The notes beneath the pieces were generated by a model. The model saw only the letters and a program-made list of their open reading frames with translations. It searched no databases and was not told the DNA's origin. A stretch of 64,000 bases of DNA from Alphaproteobacteria bacterium US3C007 (lineage in GTDB: Bacteria > Pseudomonadota > Alphaproteobacteria > Rhodobacterales > Rhodobacteraceae), in NCBI GenBank assembly GCA_034423775.1, contig CP139918.1:1736001-1800000 (forward strand). The letters run 5' to 3'. Made by a program: the position numbers and the translations under genes. Of this stretch, positions 55,777-64,000 are shown one piece after another. Every line of letters starts with the position of its first letter. The first letter of the stretch is position 1.

Positions 55777-56370
55777 ATGAGCCAAGACCAAGAAATTAAG
55801 CGAGGCCATTCAACATATACTCGACGTGGATTAGGGATGATTTTTGGTGCTGCTTCTTTCGCTTTAGCCACAACTTCAGGAACATTAATGGCCAGAAATA
55901 GTTTGCAATCGAGCGAATTACCTCTTGAAGAAAGTCTTCAGATTGCACTTAGAGCGATTGGTTCGGATGTGGCAAACACAGCTGCTGATCATCTGGCTAA
56001 AAGTGCGATTAGCTCGGCTGCTTTGAATTTACATTTGCGGAATGCCCAAATGACAGCTTCTGATGTAAAGCTCATTGCAAACGCTTTGGATAGAACAACA
56101 GTTTCTGAGCTGGCTAGACTTGTTTCGTTTAGCTTGAGCTACAATGCCATTGGTGACGAAGGTGCTAGCACTTTAGCAGCCTCTCTTCCTGCTACTTTGA
56201 CAGAACTTGGCTTGGTTGGGTGTTCGATTGGCGACCAAGGAGGCGGAGCAATCCTAGAGTGGGCAAAGTATGCTAATGGCTTGCGTATGATCTGTATTGA
56301 GGACAACAGCATGTCAGACCAAATGCGCAAGCAGTTTGGTAGTTTGAGAGGCATGTCCGTATTTGTCTGA
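55777..56370 (+). CDS. Leucine-rich-repeat-like exported protein
   Basis: A 197-residue protein. The N-terminus has TRRGLGMIFGAASFALATTSG (about residues 15-35), a twin-Arg-like leader. The rest has ribonuclease-inhibitor-type repeats (SFSLSYNAIGDEGASTLAAS; LGLVGCSIGDQGGGAIL). Few repeats are present, so it forms a short arc. The ATG at 55777 follows GTAGGTAGG. Function unknown; it may be cargo of an element integrated at tRNA-Phe. Confidence 0.6.
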   Translation: MSQDQEIKRGHSTYTRRGLGMIFGAASFALATTSGTLMARNSLQSSELPLEESLQIALRAIGSDVANTAADHLAKSAISSAALNLHLRNAQMTASDVKLIANALDRTTVSELARLVSFSLSYNAIGDEGASTLAASLPATLTELGLVGCSIGDQGGGAILEWAKYANGLRMICIEDNSMSDQMRKQFGSLRGMSVFV

Positions 56371-56432
56371 CAAGGCCATCATAGTCGTCTCAAAATGTGC
56401 TTAAGCAAAGAGTATCAGGAAAAGGCGTTAAC

Positions 56433-56981
56433 ATGAACGACACAGCTGATGCCTCGTCTAAATACCAAGACAGCCTTCCAATCTCATCAGATGTGATAAT
56501 GGAACAGCTGGATAATTGGGGGATTGCGTACACACGCGCTGATCATGTGCCTCTAAGGACCGTAGAAGATTCCAAGAAGGTTCAAGGGCAATTCTTATCT
56601 TCAGAACAGGGTGGAGGTCATATTAAAAATCTCTATTTGCGAGATAATAAAAAGCGCAACGTGCTTTTAGTTGCTGAGCAGGATAGACAGATAGATCTTA
56701 AAACTCTGAATACGAAACTGGGAACAGGACGGTTGTCCTTCGGATCTGCCGAGCGCCTAATGGAAAACCTAGGTGTTCGCCCTGGGGCTGTCACACCGCT
56801 TGCCATGATTAATGGTGTTGAAACGGGAGTTCAGTTGTTCATTGATAGTGGATTAAAAAGCTGCCAGCAGATCTATGTGCACCCTTTAGTTAATGATCGT
56901 ACATTGGGCATCACGTTAGAAGGCTTGCAGGCGTTCTTTGAAAAAATCAAAGTAGACCCTGTTTGGGTAGATTTAGAGTAA
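56433..56981 (+). CDS. YbaK/ProX-type aminoacyl-tRNA deacylase
   Basis: A 182-residue protein of the YbaK/aaRS-associated (ProXp) superfamily, which hydrolyses mischarged tRNA such as Ala-tRNA-Pro. Marks are HVPLRTVEDSKKVQG, KNLYLRDNKKRNVLL, the catalytic-Lys region LSFGSAERL and GVRPGAVTPLAMIN. The ATG at 56433 follows AGGAAAAGG. A few residues lie beyond the usual domain at the N-terminus. Confidence 0.8.
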   Translation: MNDTADASSKYQDSLPISSDVIMEQLDNWGIAYTRADHVPLRTVEDSKKVQGQFLSSEQGGGHIKNLYLRDNKKRNVLLVAEQDRQIDLKTLNTKLGTGRLSFGSAERLMENLGVRPGAVTPLAMINGVETGVQLFIDSGLKSCQQIYVHPLVNDRTLGITLEGLQAFFEKIKVDPVWVDLE

Positions 56982-57098
56982 TTCCTCCGCCTAACATAGC
57001 TGATAACAGGTCGCTGTTCGCACAAGACCAGTACGACTGTTAATCAGTCTATGCTTTTTGAGGTGCTTGACCGTTTACTTAACATACGGTGACTGTCG

Positions 57099-57761
57099 TT
57101 ATACCTTATCAATGCGATTTTGTTTTGCATGAAGACGGTCATAATGTTTACGGAAAGCGCGTACTGCCGAAATGGGAAGGTGATCTCTCGTGGCTTGAAT
57201 ATACCGTTCCTGAGAGTCCTCTTTCATTGCATCGATGATCGTGAAATGTTGATTTATAATCAATGACATGTGCTCGTCGCTGCCATACTGCATGACGCGA
57301 ATAGGTTGAACAATTCGAGCAAATTCTTCTACCATCTTAACAAGGTTTTTATTGCTACAGCAAGAAAATTGAACTCTATGGAAATCTTTGTTAAGATGGA
57401 AAACACTTCGAAAATCGCCGCTATGATAGGCATCTTTGTGAGCATTTGCGATCTCGGACAGTTGATCGGAGATAGTTTTAGCCACCGGTAATTTGGTTTT
57501 TTTTGCTGCTGAACTCTCTAAAATAAGACGAATTTCATATAATTCTTCTGCCTGATCGGGAGTGAAAGAGATAACTTCTACACCACGATTTGGCTCATGT
57601 ATGAGCATTCTGCGCGCTTTCAGTTCCGTAAATGCGGTACGTACCGCATGGCGTTTTACCGAGTAGCGTTCGATTATGCTATCTTCAGTGAGCCGGGCGC
57701 CAGGCGAAAGAATGCCAAAGACGATATCGTCTTCGATCTGCTGAGTGAGAGTGTTTTGCAT
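57099..57761 (-). CDS. GntR-family transcriptional regulator (FCD)
   Basis: A 220-residue regulator. The winged helix (about residues 5-70) holds ARLTEDSIIERYSVKRHAVRTAF. The C-terminal FCD effector domain follows, with the metal-binding HKDFHRVQF and a His in LIINQHFTI. It is divergent from the ABC transporter operon and probably represses it in the absence of the substrate. The ATG at 57761 has AAGGAG 7 bases upstream; the longer frame to 57791 lacks one. Confidence 0.85.
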   Translation of the reverse strand: MQNTLTQQIEDDIVFGILSPGARLTEDSIIERYSVKRHAVRTAFTELKARRMLIHEPNRGVEVISFTPDQAEELYEIRLILESSAAKKTKLPVAKTISDQLSEIANAHKDAYHSGDFRSVFHLNKDFHRVQFSCCSNKNLVKMVEEFARIVQPIRVMQYGSDEHMSLIINQHFTIIDAMKEDSQERYIQATRDHLPISAVRAFRKHYDRLHAKQNRIDKV

Positions 57762-57854
57762 GTGTTTTCTCCTTGCGTTTATAATTTCCATAATTGGGTC
57801 TAAGGTACAATAGGATTATCGTAATGATTATTGTAAAAATTATTAATAATAATA

Positions 57855-57883
57855 TTGACAAAATATAGTTTGTGTCGAATAAA
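57855..57883 (+). promoter_or_regulatory. Likely promoter of the ABC transporter operon
   Basis: TTGACA (57855-57860) and AATAAA (57878-57883) lie 17 bases apart. The region before it is AT-rich and contains overlapping near-palindromes (ATTATTAATAATAAT, around 57838-57852) that could bind the divergent GntR regulator. Confidence 0.5.
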
Positions 57884-57914
57884 TTGACTTCAGAAACCTT
57901 TTGGGAGGAAAAAG

Positions 57915-59192
57915 ATGAAACTACTGTCAAGCGCACTGGCGCTCTCGACCGCTCTGTTTGTCGGTTCGGCGTTCGCCTGGGAGGCTACCCCCGGGAGACC
58001 GTACGACGGTCAAACCATTCACGCGCTCATTGTGAAATCAAGTCAGTTCGAGGCGCATGAGGCACGCATGGTTGCCTTTGAAGAGGCAACTGGTATCGAT
58101 GTCGTTATTGATTACGTACCGTTTCCAAACATGAAAGAAGCCCTGACCGCAGAAATGGTCGGTGGGGCAGGAGACTACGATGTCGTTTCGATCATGGATG
58201 GTTGGGTCAGCTCTCTGAAAAACTTGATCGATCCAATTGATGAAGGCATTGCGGCGCAGGGGACCGATCTGTCCGATTTCCCGGCGGCACATCTTCGTCA
58301 CGGCTATATAGACGGCCAACTTCATGGTTTGCCTGTGCGCGGTCATGTCCAACTTTTGTTTTATCGTCAAGACATCCTGGACCAGGCTGGTGTGAAGCCG
58401 CCTACAACGTGGACCGAAGTTGTTGAGGCTGGCAAGGCCGTGCAGGCAGCAAGTGACCTTGCAGGTATCGCTTTGCCCTATGGTAAGCTCAACGGTCAGA
58501 ACCTTCAGGTCTGGATCAATTTGCTTTGGGGCCACGGTGGTGATTTGTTCGGAAAGGATGGCGAGCCTGTCTTCAACTCAGAAGCCGGTGTGGCTGCAAC
58601 ACAGCAGTTCATTGATTTGCTTTTGAAACACGAAATCGTACCAACCGGGGCTGCGGCATACGTAGAGCAGGATGCTGTTAACAGCTTTAAGCAGGGTAAT
58701 TCTGCTATGCTACCACTTTGGTGGTGGGTTCGTTCTCAACTGACTGATCCTGAAGAGTCTACAGTAACAGATGAACAATTGGGCGTTGTGGCTTTGCCTT
58801 CTGTCGCTGGAGCTGAACGGACAACCTTTACCAACACTTGGATATTTGGTGTCACAGAAGGGTCGCGCAATCGTGATGCAGCCATTGAGTATCTGGGCTG
58901 GCTGACTGATCCCGCAATAGAACGAGATGTGCTGTTGGACAAGAACCTCAACGAAACTGTAGCAGTGCATTTCTCAAACCTGCGTGATCCAGAAGTTAAT
59001 GCACGCTGGGGAGGCATCCATCAGGCTGCTGCTGATGCTTTGGCGACAGCTCCTGGCATGGGTTTTGATGCAGATTGGCCGCGGATCTCAGAGATACTGG
59101 AGAATGCTATTTCAAGCCTGGCTTCAGGTGGATCTGACGATGTATCCGGTGTTCTTGATGCGGCTGCTGAGGAAATTTCGCGTATTCGCTAG
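57915..59192 (+). CDS. ABC transporter sugar-type substrate-binding protein
   Basis: A 425-residue periplasmic binding protein of family 1 (MalE-like). The signal peptide ends at AFA before WEA (about residue 22). The mature part shows SIMDGWVSSLKNLIDPID and YGKLNGQNLQVWINLLWGHG, typical of carbohydrate binding proteins. GGAGG precedes the ATG by 6 bases. It is the first gene of the operon. Confidence 0.9.
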   Translation: MKLLSSALALSTALFVGSAFAWEATPGRPYDGQTIHALIVKSSQFEAHEARMVAFEEATGIDVVIDYVPFPNMKEALTAEMVGGAGDYDVVSIMDGWVSSLKNLIDPIDEGIAAQGTDLSDFPAAHLRHGYIDGQLHGLPVRGHVQLLFYRQDILDQAGVKPPTTWTEVVEAGKAVQAASDLAGIALPYGKLNGQNLQVWINLLWGHGGDLFGKDGEPVFNSEAGVAATQQFIDLLLKHEIVPTGAAAYVEQDAVNSFKQGNSAMLPLWWWVRSQLTDPEESTVTDEQLGVVALPSVAGAERTTFTNTWIFGVTEGSRNRDAAIEYLGWLTDPAIERDVLLDKNLNETVAVHFSNLRDPEVNARWGGIHQAAADALATAPGMGFDADWPRISEILENAISSLASGGSDDVSGVLDAAAEEISRIR

Positions 59193-59276
59193 TGTTCCTT
59201 CTTTCCCAGAGTATGGTCGGTATATTGAATTGTGTGCCGACCATACAAATAATTGAGCTGAAAGTCTGACTCTGTT

Positions 59277-60161
59277 ATGCAAGATCGTTTCCTTTCTTAT
59301 GCCTTGCTAGTTCCGGCCTTTGTGATTGTTGTGGCCACGACCATATACCCACTGGCATATTCCTTTATAACTTCATTTCGTGAGTGGGACCTAACCCGGC
59401 AGCGCACGCCAGATGATTTTGTGGGACTCCAAAATTATGCTCATGCAGTCGCTGAAACTGGATTTCAAAACTCGCTTTGGGTGACAGTCATATTCGTGGT
59501 GGCAAGTGTCGTTCTGACCCTTGTTTTAGCGATGTCACTGGCTTTGCTTCTGCGCCGTAGAGGCCCGCTGCACACATTTACGCGAATTATCCTTATATTA
59601 CCCTTTGCGATGAGTCCCGCCCTTATCGGAGTCAGTTATCGGTTCATGTTTAATCCAGAATTTGGTGTTCTGGCTGTTGGTTTGGGCTCGATTTTTCCTG
59701 GTTTAAAGGGCACGCCTTGGCTTGCCGACCCAGACTTGGCCATGGCAGTTCTGGTCGTAACCGATGTCTGGCATTGGACGCCATACATGACATTCATGTG
59801 CCTTGGTGGCTTAGCTTCCATTCCGCGTGAAACCGAAGAGGCTGCAAGAATTGATGGCGCTTCCGGATTCCGCGTTATTTGGGAAATTGTGCTTCCGCAA
59901 ATGAAGGGAGTTCTTCTGGTCACCGCAATCCTGAAAACTATTTTTGCCCTGAAGATGTTTGATCAGGTTGTCACGCTTACTGGCGGGGGACCAGGAACAT
60001 CGACTGAGACACTAGCGTACTTTGTATTCAACGTTGGTTTCAAATGGTACGATATGGGCTACGCCTCGGCGCTGGCCTGGATTCTGACGCTCATTATGAT
60101 GGTCATCTCGGCTTGGTATGTCCGCATGCTGTTGAGTGATAAGAATACGGCAACAGCATGA
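59277..60161 (+). CDS. ABC transporter permease (MalF-like)
   Basis: A 294-residue inner-membrane permease with about six membrane segments. The EAA loop EEAARIDGASGFRVIWEIVLP (about residues 188-208), which docks to the ATPase, is present. It is of the carbohydrate uptake 1 (CUT1) class. It overlaps the second permease by 4 bases. Confidence 0.92.
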   Translation: MQDRFLSYALLVPAFVIVVATTIYPLAYSFITSFREWDLTRQRTPDDFVGLQNYAHAVAETGFQNSLWVTVIFVVASVVLTLVLAMSLALLLRRRGPLHTFTRIILILPFAMSPALIGVSYRFMFNPEFGVLAVGLGSIFPGLKGTPWLADPDLAMAVLVVTDVWHWTPYMTFMCLGGLASIPRETEEAARIDGASGFRVIWEIVLPQMKGVLLVTAILKTIFALKMFDQVVTLTGGGPGTSTETLAYFVFNVGFKWYDMGYASALAWILTLIMMVISAWYVRMLLSDKNTATA

Positions 60162-60973
60162 AAAAGCACATCTTTTGGACGATTGAACGAGCATTGCTAT
60201 TACTTGTTTCCTTGATCGTCCTTTTTCCGATCTTCTGGATGTTTCTGACGTCGCTAAAACGACCCCGCGACGCATATTCGATCAGCCTGAATTTTAAACC
60301 TACTCTTGATAACTTTGCTATGGTTTTTGCCGAACCTTGGAATTTGGGCAGCATGGTACTGAACTCGGCCATTGTTGCAGGCGTCACTGTGTTGATTTCC
60401 GTGCCTTGCGCCTCTTTGGCAGCCTATAGCTTTTCTAGGTTTCGGGTAAAAGGTCGCAAGATATTGTTTTTTATGGTTCTTTCAACACAATTCATCCCGG
60501 CAGTTGTCATCGTGCTTCCGTTCTTTTTGATGTTTCGTTCTCTTGGGCTGCTCGATACGCGGATCGCTTTGATTATTGTAAATCTTGCAATTGTCACGCC
60601 TTTCGTAATTTGGATGATCAAAGGCTTTATCGATGCCATCCCGGTGGACAGCGAAGAAGCGGCGATGATCGACGGGGCCTCACGCCTTAGGGTTATTCGC
60701 GACATTGTTTTGCCGATGGCAGCGCCTGGAATCCTGACGTCATCGATTTTCTGCTTCATCTTGACCTGGAATGAGTTCCTATTCTCGTTGATCCTGACCC
60801 GTCGAGATGCGGTGACGCTTCCGGTTGGGTTGGTTAGTTTCCGAACTGAACGCGGCGACCTTTGGGAATTGATGAGTGCTGCCGGTGTCATGATCACTGT
60901 GCCAATTTTCATCATGGCGATGATCATACAGAAACACTTTACACGCGGCATGACTGCCGGTGCGATCAAATAA
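60158..60973 (+). CDS. ABC transporter permease (MalG-like)
   Basis: A 271-residue permease with six membrane segments. The EAA loop EEAAMIDGASRLRVIRDIV lies at about residues 168-186. It forms the channel with the preceding permease. Confidence 0.92.
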   Translation: MKKHIFWTIERALLLLVSLIVLFPIFWMFLTSLKRPRDAYSISLNFKPTLDNFAMVFAEPWNLGSMVLNSAIVAGVTVLISVPCASLAAYSFSRFRVKGRKILFFMVLSTQFIPAVVIVLPFFLMFRSLGLLDTRIALIIVNLAIVTPFVIWMIKGFIDAIPVDSEEAAMIDGASRLRVIRDIVLPMAAPGILTSSIFCFILTWNEFLFSLILTRRDAVTLPVGLVSFRTERGDLWELMSAAGVMITVPIFIMAMIIQKHFTRGMTAGAIK

Positions 60974-60987
60974 AGGAAGATCTAACA

Positions 60988-62043
60988 ATGACTGAAGTTC
61001 GTTTGGTAGATATAGAAAAGCGTTACGGTGGTTTTCTAGCATTGCCAAAACAAAGCCTGACTATCGAAGCGGGGGAGTTCCTTGTTCTTCTTGGCCCGTC
61101 GGGCTGTGGTAAAACAACGACCATGCGTATGATTGCAGGGCTAGAAGATATTACATCCGGGGATGTCCTGATCGACAATGATCGCGTAAATGACAAGCCG
61201 CCAAAAGATCGGGATATCGCGATGGTGTTTCAGAATTATGGGCTCTATCCGCATATGACTGTTGCGCAAAATATTGGATATCCGCTCAAACTTCGCGGAA
61301 TATCTAAGGCAGAGTGCACTGCACGCGTTCTTGAAATTGCGGAAAAAGTTGAACTGGAAGAATTGCTCAAACGTCGTCCATCTGAGCTGTCAGGTGGTCA
61401 ACGCCAACGTGTGGCACTGGCACGCGCCATCATTCGTACCCCAAAGATTTTCTTGATGGATGAGCCCCTGTCGAACCTCGACGCTAAGCTGCGCGTAACA
61501 ATGCGTGCTGAATTAAAGCATCTGCATCATGAGTTAGGGGTCACTACAATATATGTCACCCACGACCAGATGGAAGCCATGACGCTCGCTACTCGGATTG
61601 CAGTGATGCGCGAAGGTCGCATCGTCCAGCTGGATACGCCAAAGAAAATCTACTCGGAACCCGTCGATCTTTTTGTCGCTGGTTTCATTGGATCTCCTTC
61701 TATGAACCTCATCAAGGGAGAAGTCGAGAATGGTTTCTTTGTAGCGAAGGGCGTCAAAATCCCCGTACAGTTTTCTGACAGGTGCGACGTAGTCTTGGGG
61801 GTGAGACCTGAAGATCTGGAGATCGTCGAGCGGCAACGGGCTACTATTATGGCTCCGGTTTACGCTCTGGAACTGACTGGTGATGCGACTCTTGTGACTA
61901 TAAAGGACGGTGCAACATCAATATGTGTGCGAGGGCCAGCTGACTTTGAGGCTAACATTGATGAGGTTTGTCATATTGCACCACGAAAACCTGAGAAACT
62001 TCACCTTTTCGATAAATCAACTGGAGAAAGACTCAACTCATGA
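60988..62043 (+). CDS. ABC transporter ATP-binding protein (UgpC/MalK-like)
   Basis: A 351-residue ATPase. Walker A GPSGCGKTT (about residues 36-44), signature LSGGQRQRV and Walker B IFLMDEPLSNLD. A TOBE-type regulatory domain (about 240-350) is typical of CUT1 transporters. The ATG at 60988 follows AAAGGAAGA; the frame extends upstream inside the permease gene. It overlaps the cupin gene by ATGA. Confidence 0.92.
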   Translation: MTEVRLVDIEKRYGGFLALPKQSLTIEAGEFLVLLGPSGCGKTTTMRMIAGLEDITSGDVLIDNDRVNDKPPKDRDIAMVFQNYGLYPHMTVAQNIGYPLKLRGISKAECTARVLEIAEKVELEELLKRRPSELSGGQRQRVALARAIIRTPKIFLMDEPLSNLDAKLRVTMRAELKHLHHELGVTTIYVTHDQMEAMTLATRIAVMREGRIVQLDTPKKIYSEPVDLFVAGFIGSPSMNLIKGEVENGFFVAKGVKIPVQFSDRCDVVLGVRPEDLEIVERQRATIMAPVYALELTGDATLVTIKDGATSICVRGPADFEANIDEVCHIAPRKPEKLHLFDKSTGERLNS

Positions 62044-63182
62044 CCGAATCTGCCACTTTAGAATTGACACAGAAACAAGCGGATGCGCGACACGTGAAAC
62101 GATCTGACTACGCCAGTTGTACGGTTGCTTTCATTGACTGCAAAAAACCTGGTTCCCACTTAAAAGAGAATTACTCGATCATTGGACCGGGCGTAAGTTC
62201 GTCAAACGATCAGGTGGTAAATCTACCCGAGCCGCATGGCTTTAATGTGGGTGCAGCTGCAATGCCAAGTGGGATTACCAACAATCTTCACATTCATTTC
62301 ACAGCAGAGGTGTTCGTCGTTCAAAAAGGTAGTTGGACCTTCCGATGGGGAGCACATGGCGAACATAGCTTTGAAGCTTCGGAAGGTGACGTTCTGTCTG
62401 TACCGACTTGGATCTTCCGTGGGTTTACCAATACCGGCACCGATGATGGTTGGATTTTTACAATGCTTGGTGGCGACAATACGGGCGGTGTGGTTTTCCA
62501 CCCCGACATTATGATTGAGGCTGCGGAATACGGGCTGTTTATTTCGAAAAATAACACTCTGATTGATACCTCCAAGGGCGATCCGGTACCTGCTGAAGGT
62601 GAAACAATCCCGCCGATGCCAGCCGAAGATTTGGCCGCAATCAGAGACATTTCACCGAGCGAGATGACCAAGCGTATTGTTGCTGAGTCCGACCGCGATT
62701 TTCGTCCGGCCTTTATCGATGCAGGACTCCCAAATTGTGGCGCCGAAATTGCACCTATTCTTGGATATGGCATCAGCCAGAATCGTGACCATAATCCCAG
62801 AATTACAAATCCGCATACGTTTTCAATGGAATGGCTAAAGATGCAAGCCGGCCAAACAGTCAGTCCTTTTGTTCTTGATGAAAAAATGGTGTTGATAATA
62901 AGATATGGTTCCGTGCGTCTGTACTTAAATGAAGGTAGTGACGTGTCTGTTGATCTCAACGCTTGGGAGACCTATTCAATCCCGGCGGGCGTTGTTCGTA
63001 GATTTCAATGTCTAGGCGACGACGCGGTTGAGGTTCTCATTGTTGTATCTGGAGATCACCGAAAATGGCCGCGCTTCCGGCCTGAGGTTCTTGACGCGGC
63101 ATGGAAAGACGGGAAAGCCCTGGATGCAGGCGGATTTGTGGCAAAGGCTTCGCTGTTGCCCAACTATGGCTGGGCTGGATAA
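62040..63182 (+). CDS. Two-domain cupin protein
   Basis: A 380-residue bicupin. The first cupin has NLHIHFTAEVFVVQKGSW (about residues 82-99) and EGDVLSVPTWIFRGFTN. The second (about 260-350) has a cupin strand pattern (SVRLYLNEG; YSIPAGVVRRFQ). Many bicupins are dioxygenases or isomerases, but metal ligands of the second domain are incomplete. In the operon it probably processes the imported compound together with the aldolase. Confidence 0.75.
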   Translation: MTESATLELTQKQADARHVKRSDYASCTVAFIDCKKPGSHLKENYSIIGPGVSSSNDQVVNLPEPHGFNVGAAAMPSGITNNLHIHFTAEVFVVQKGSWTFRWGAHGEHSFEASEGDVLSVPTWIFRGFTNTGTDDGWIFTMLGGDNTGGVVFHPDIMIEAAEYGLFISKNNTLIDTSKGDPVPAEGETIPPMPAEDLAAIRDISPSEMTKRIVAESDRDFRPAFIDAGLPNCGAEIAPILGYGISQNRDHNPRITNPHTFSMEWLKMQAGQTVSPFVLDEKMVLIIRYGSVRLYLNEGSDVSVDLNAWETYSIPAGVVRRFQCLGDDAVEVLIVVSGDHRKWPRFRPEVLDAAWKDGKALDAGGFVAKASLLPNYGWAG

Positions 63183-63184
63183 TT

Positions 63185-63976
63185 ATGCGTTCAAATAAGG
63201 TGAAAGACCGGATTACGACAGGTAAGACGATTGTAAACGCATGGCTAGCTATCCCATCAAGCTACTCTGCGGAAGGGATGGGCCAGGCCGGGTTTCATTC
63301 TGTTACTGTCGATATGCAACATGGGATGCTGGGATTTTCGGATGCGTTGCATATGCTGCAGGCGATATCAGCAACACCAGCAACACCACTGGTTCGCGTG
63401 CCGGAACTCAACAAAGCGTCGATTATGCGCCTTTTGGATGCAGGTGCCTATGGCATCATTTGCCCCATGATCTCGACAGCAGATGATGCGCGAGCGCTCG
63501 TTGCAGCATGCCGTTATCCGCCAATCGGTGAGCGAAGCTTTGGACCAGCGCGCGGCCTACTTTATGGCGGGCTAGATTATGTTGCCAAAGCCAATGACGT
63601 TATTATGGCGATTCCTATGATTGAAACTCTTGATGGCGTTGAAAACATCGATGAAATTTTGGACGTAACAGGCATCGATATGATTTACATTGGGCCAAAT
63701 GATCTGGCCTTCTCCATGGAGGGATCGCTGGAGTTTCCAAGATCCGAGTCCGAGGCGGCGATCTCATTTATTCTTGAACGTGCGCAGAACAAAGGGTGCC
63801 CTACTGGGATTTTTTGCAGTGATGTTGGAGAGGCAAAGCGCCGAGTTGAGCAAGGCTTCAATTTGGTCACACCCGGGAACGACTTCAATAATCTAATACA
63901 GAGCAGCGTTTCGGCCGTTCGCGGTGTGTTAGGAGCATACACTGATAGCTCAGGGCTGTCTAACGATGGATACTGA
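63185..63976 (+). CDS. HpcH/HpaI-family aldolase
   Basis: A 263-residue class II aldolase that splits 2-oxo-acids to pyruvate and an aldehyde, for example 2-keto-3-deoxy-glucarate type compounds. Marks are VTVDMQHGMLGF (about residues 36-47), ARGLLYGGLDY in the loop where relatives have the RG motif, MIETLDGVENIDEIL and GIDMIYIGPNDLAFSM with the Asp for metal binding. It starts 2 bases after the cupin gene. A sugar-acid pathway is likely. Confidence 0.87.
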   Translation: MRSNKVKDRITTGKTIVNAWLAIPSSYSAEGMGQAGFHSVTVDMQHGMLGFSDALHMLQAISATPATPLVRVPELNKASIMRLLDAGAYGIICPMISTADDARALVAACRYPPIGERSFGPARGLLYGGLDYVAKANDVIMAIPMIETLDGVENIDEILDVTGIDMIYIGPNDLAFSMEGSLEFPRSESEAAISFILERAQNKGCPTGIFCSDVGEAKRRVEQGFNLVTPGNDFNNLIQSSVSAVRGVLGAYTDSSGLSNDGY

Positions 63977-64000
63977 TAGCATGATATCAAAACAATGGTT

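Overview
The window looks like the chromosome of a marine alphaproteobacterium of the Rhodobacterales/Roseobacter group. Several things point there by family resemblance: the era-rnc-lepB-acpS-pdxJ-spoT-rpoZ block, the rnhA-ispH neighbourhood, DUF1285, DUF1491, DUF3429, a glcDEF operon, and the moderately GC-rich codon use of the core genes. No database search was possible. All product names rest on motifs and family knowledge read from the sequence.

Layout. 1-29 kb is mostly core chromosome. It holds a truncated gamma-glutamyltransferase, an anti-sigma/STAS pair, a thiolase, an Ada-like DNA repair regulator, nth, a PfkB kinase, a sulfotransferase, HIT, an ABC ATPase, polA, an aldehyde dehydrogenase/dipeptidase pair, a metallo-hydrolase, a MoxR-DUF58-BatA/DUF4159 operon, glcDEF, a trypsin-like protease, and an hsp20 gene with a heat-shock promoter and a ROSE-type RNA thermometer. 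37.3-54.3 kb is again core: rbfA, dapB, rnhA, ispH, a hybrid histidine kinase, a NYN protein, folK, rpoZ, the (p)ppGpp synthetase, pdxJ, acpS, lepB, rnc, era, recO and tRNA-Phe.

The main discovery lies between. An element of about 8.1 kb (29211-37337) is bounded by 12-bp direct repeats and sits next to the 3' end of rbfA. It carries a tyrosine integrase, decayed mobility genes (an AlpA-like gene with a stop codon where Trp is expected, and a frameshifted primase/RepA-like gene) and a compact type IV CRISPR-Cas locus. The locus order is csf3, a small unknown gene, a cas6e-like gene (csf5), csf2, a nine-repeat array, and a CasDinG helicase with a C-terminal HNH nuclease domain. A helicase-nuclease fusion would give a type IV system a DNA-cutting activity that ordinary type IV-A systems lack. 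There are no adaptation genes. The dinG-HNH gene starts only 27 bp after a truncated terminal repeat, so its expression is probably tied to the array transcript.

A second tyrosine integrase sits just downstream of tRNA-Phe(GAA) at 54.5 kb. It is followed by a leucine-rich-repeat-like protein, a ProX-type deacylase, and a GntR-controlled catabolic operon (binding protein, two permeases, ATPase, cupin, HpcH/HpaI aldolase) that runs to the window edge. The right end of that possible element is not seen.

Reading frames through stop codons revealed broken genes that a standard ORF call misses: a DUF3303 gene with three nonsense codons (15755-15994), a Nudix hydrolase gene with two (39499-39930, still ATGA-coupled to rnhA), and a small gene with one TGA (8803-9048).
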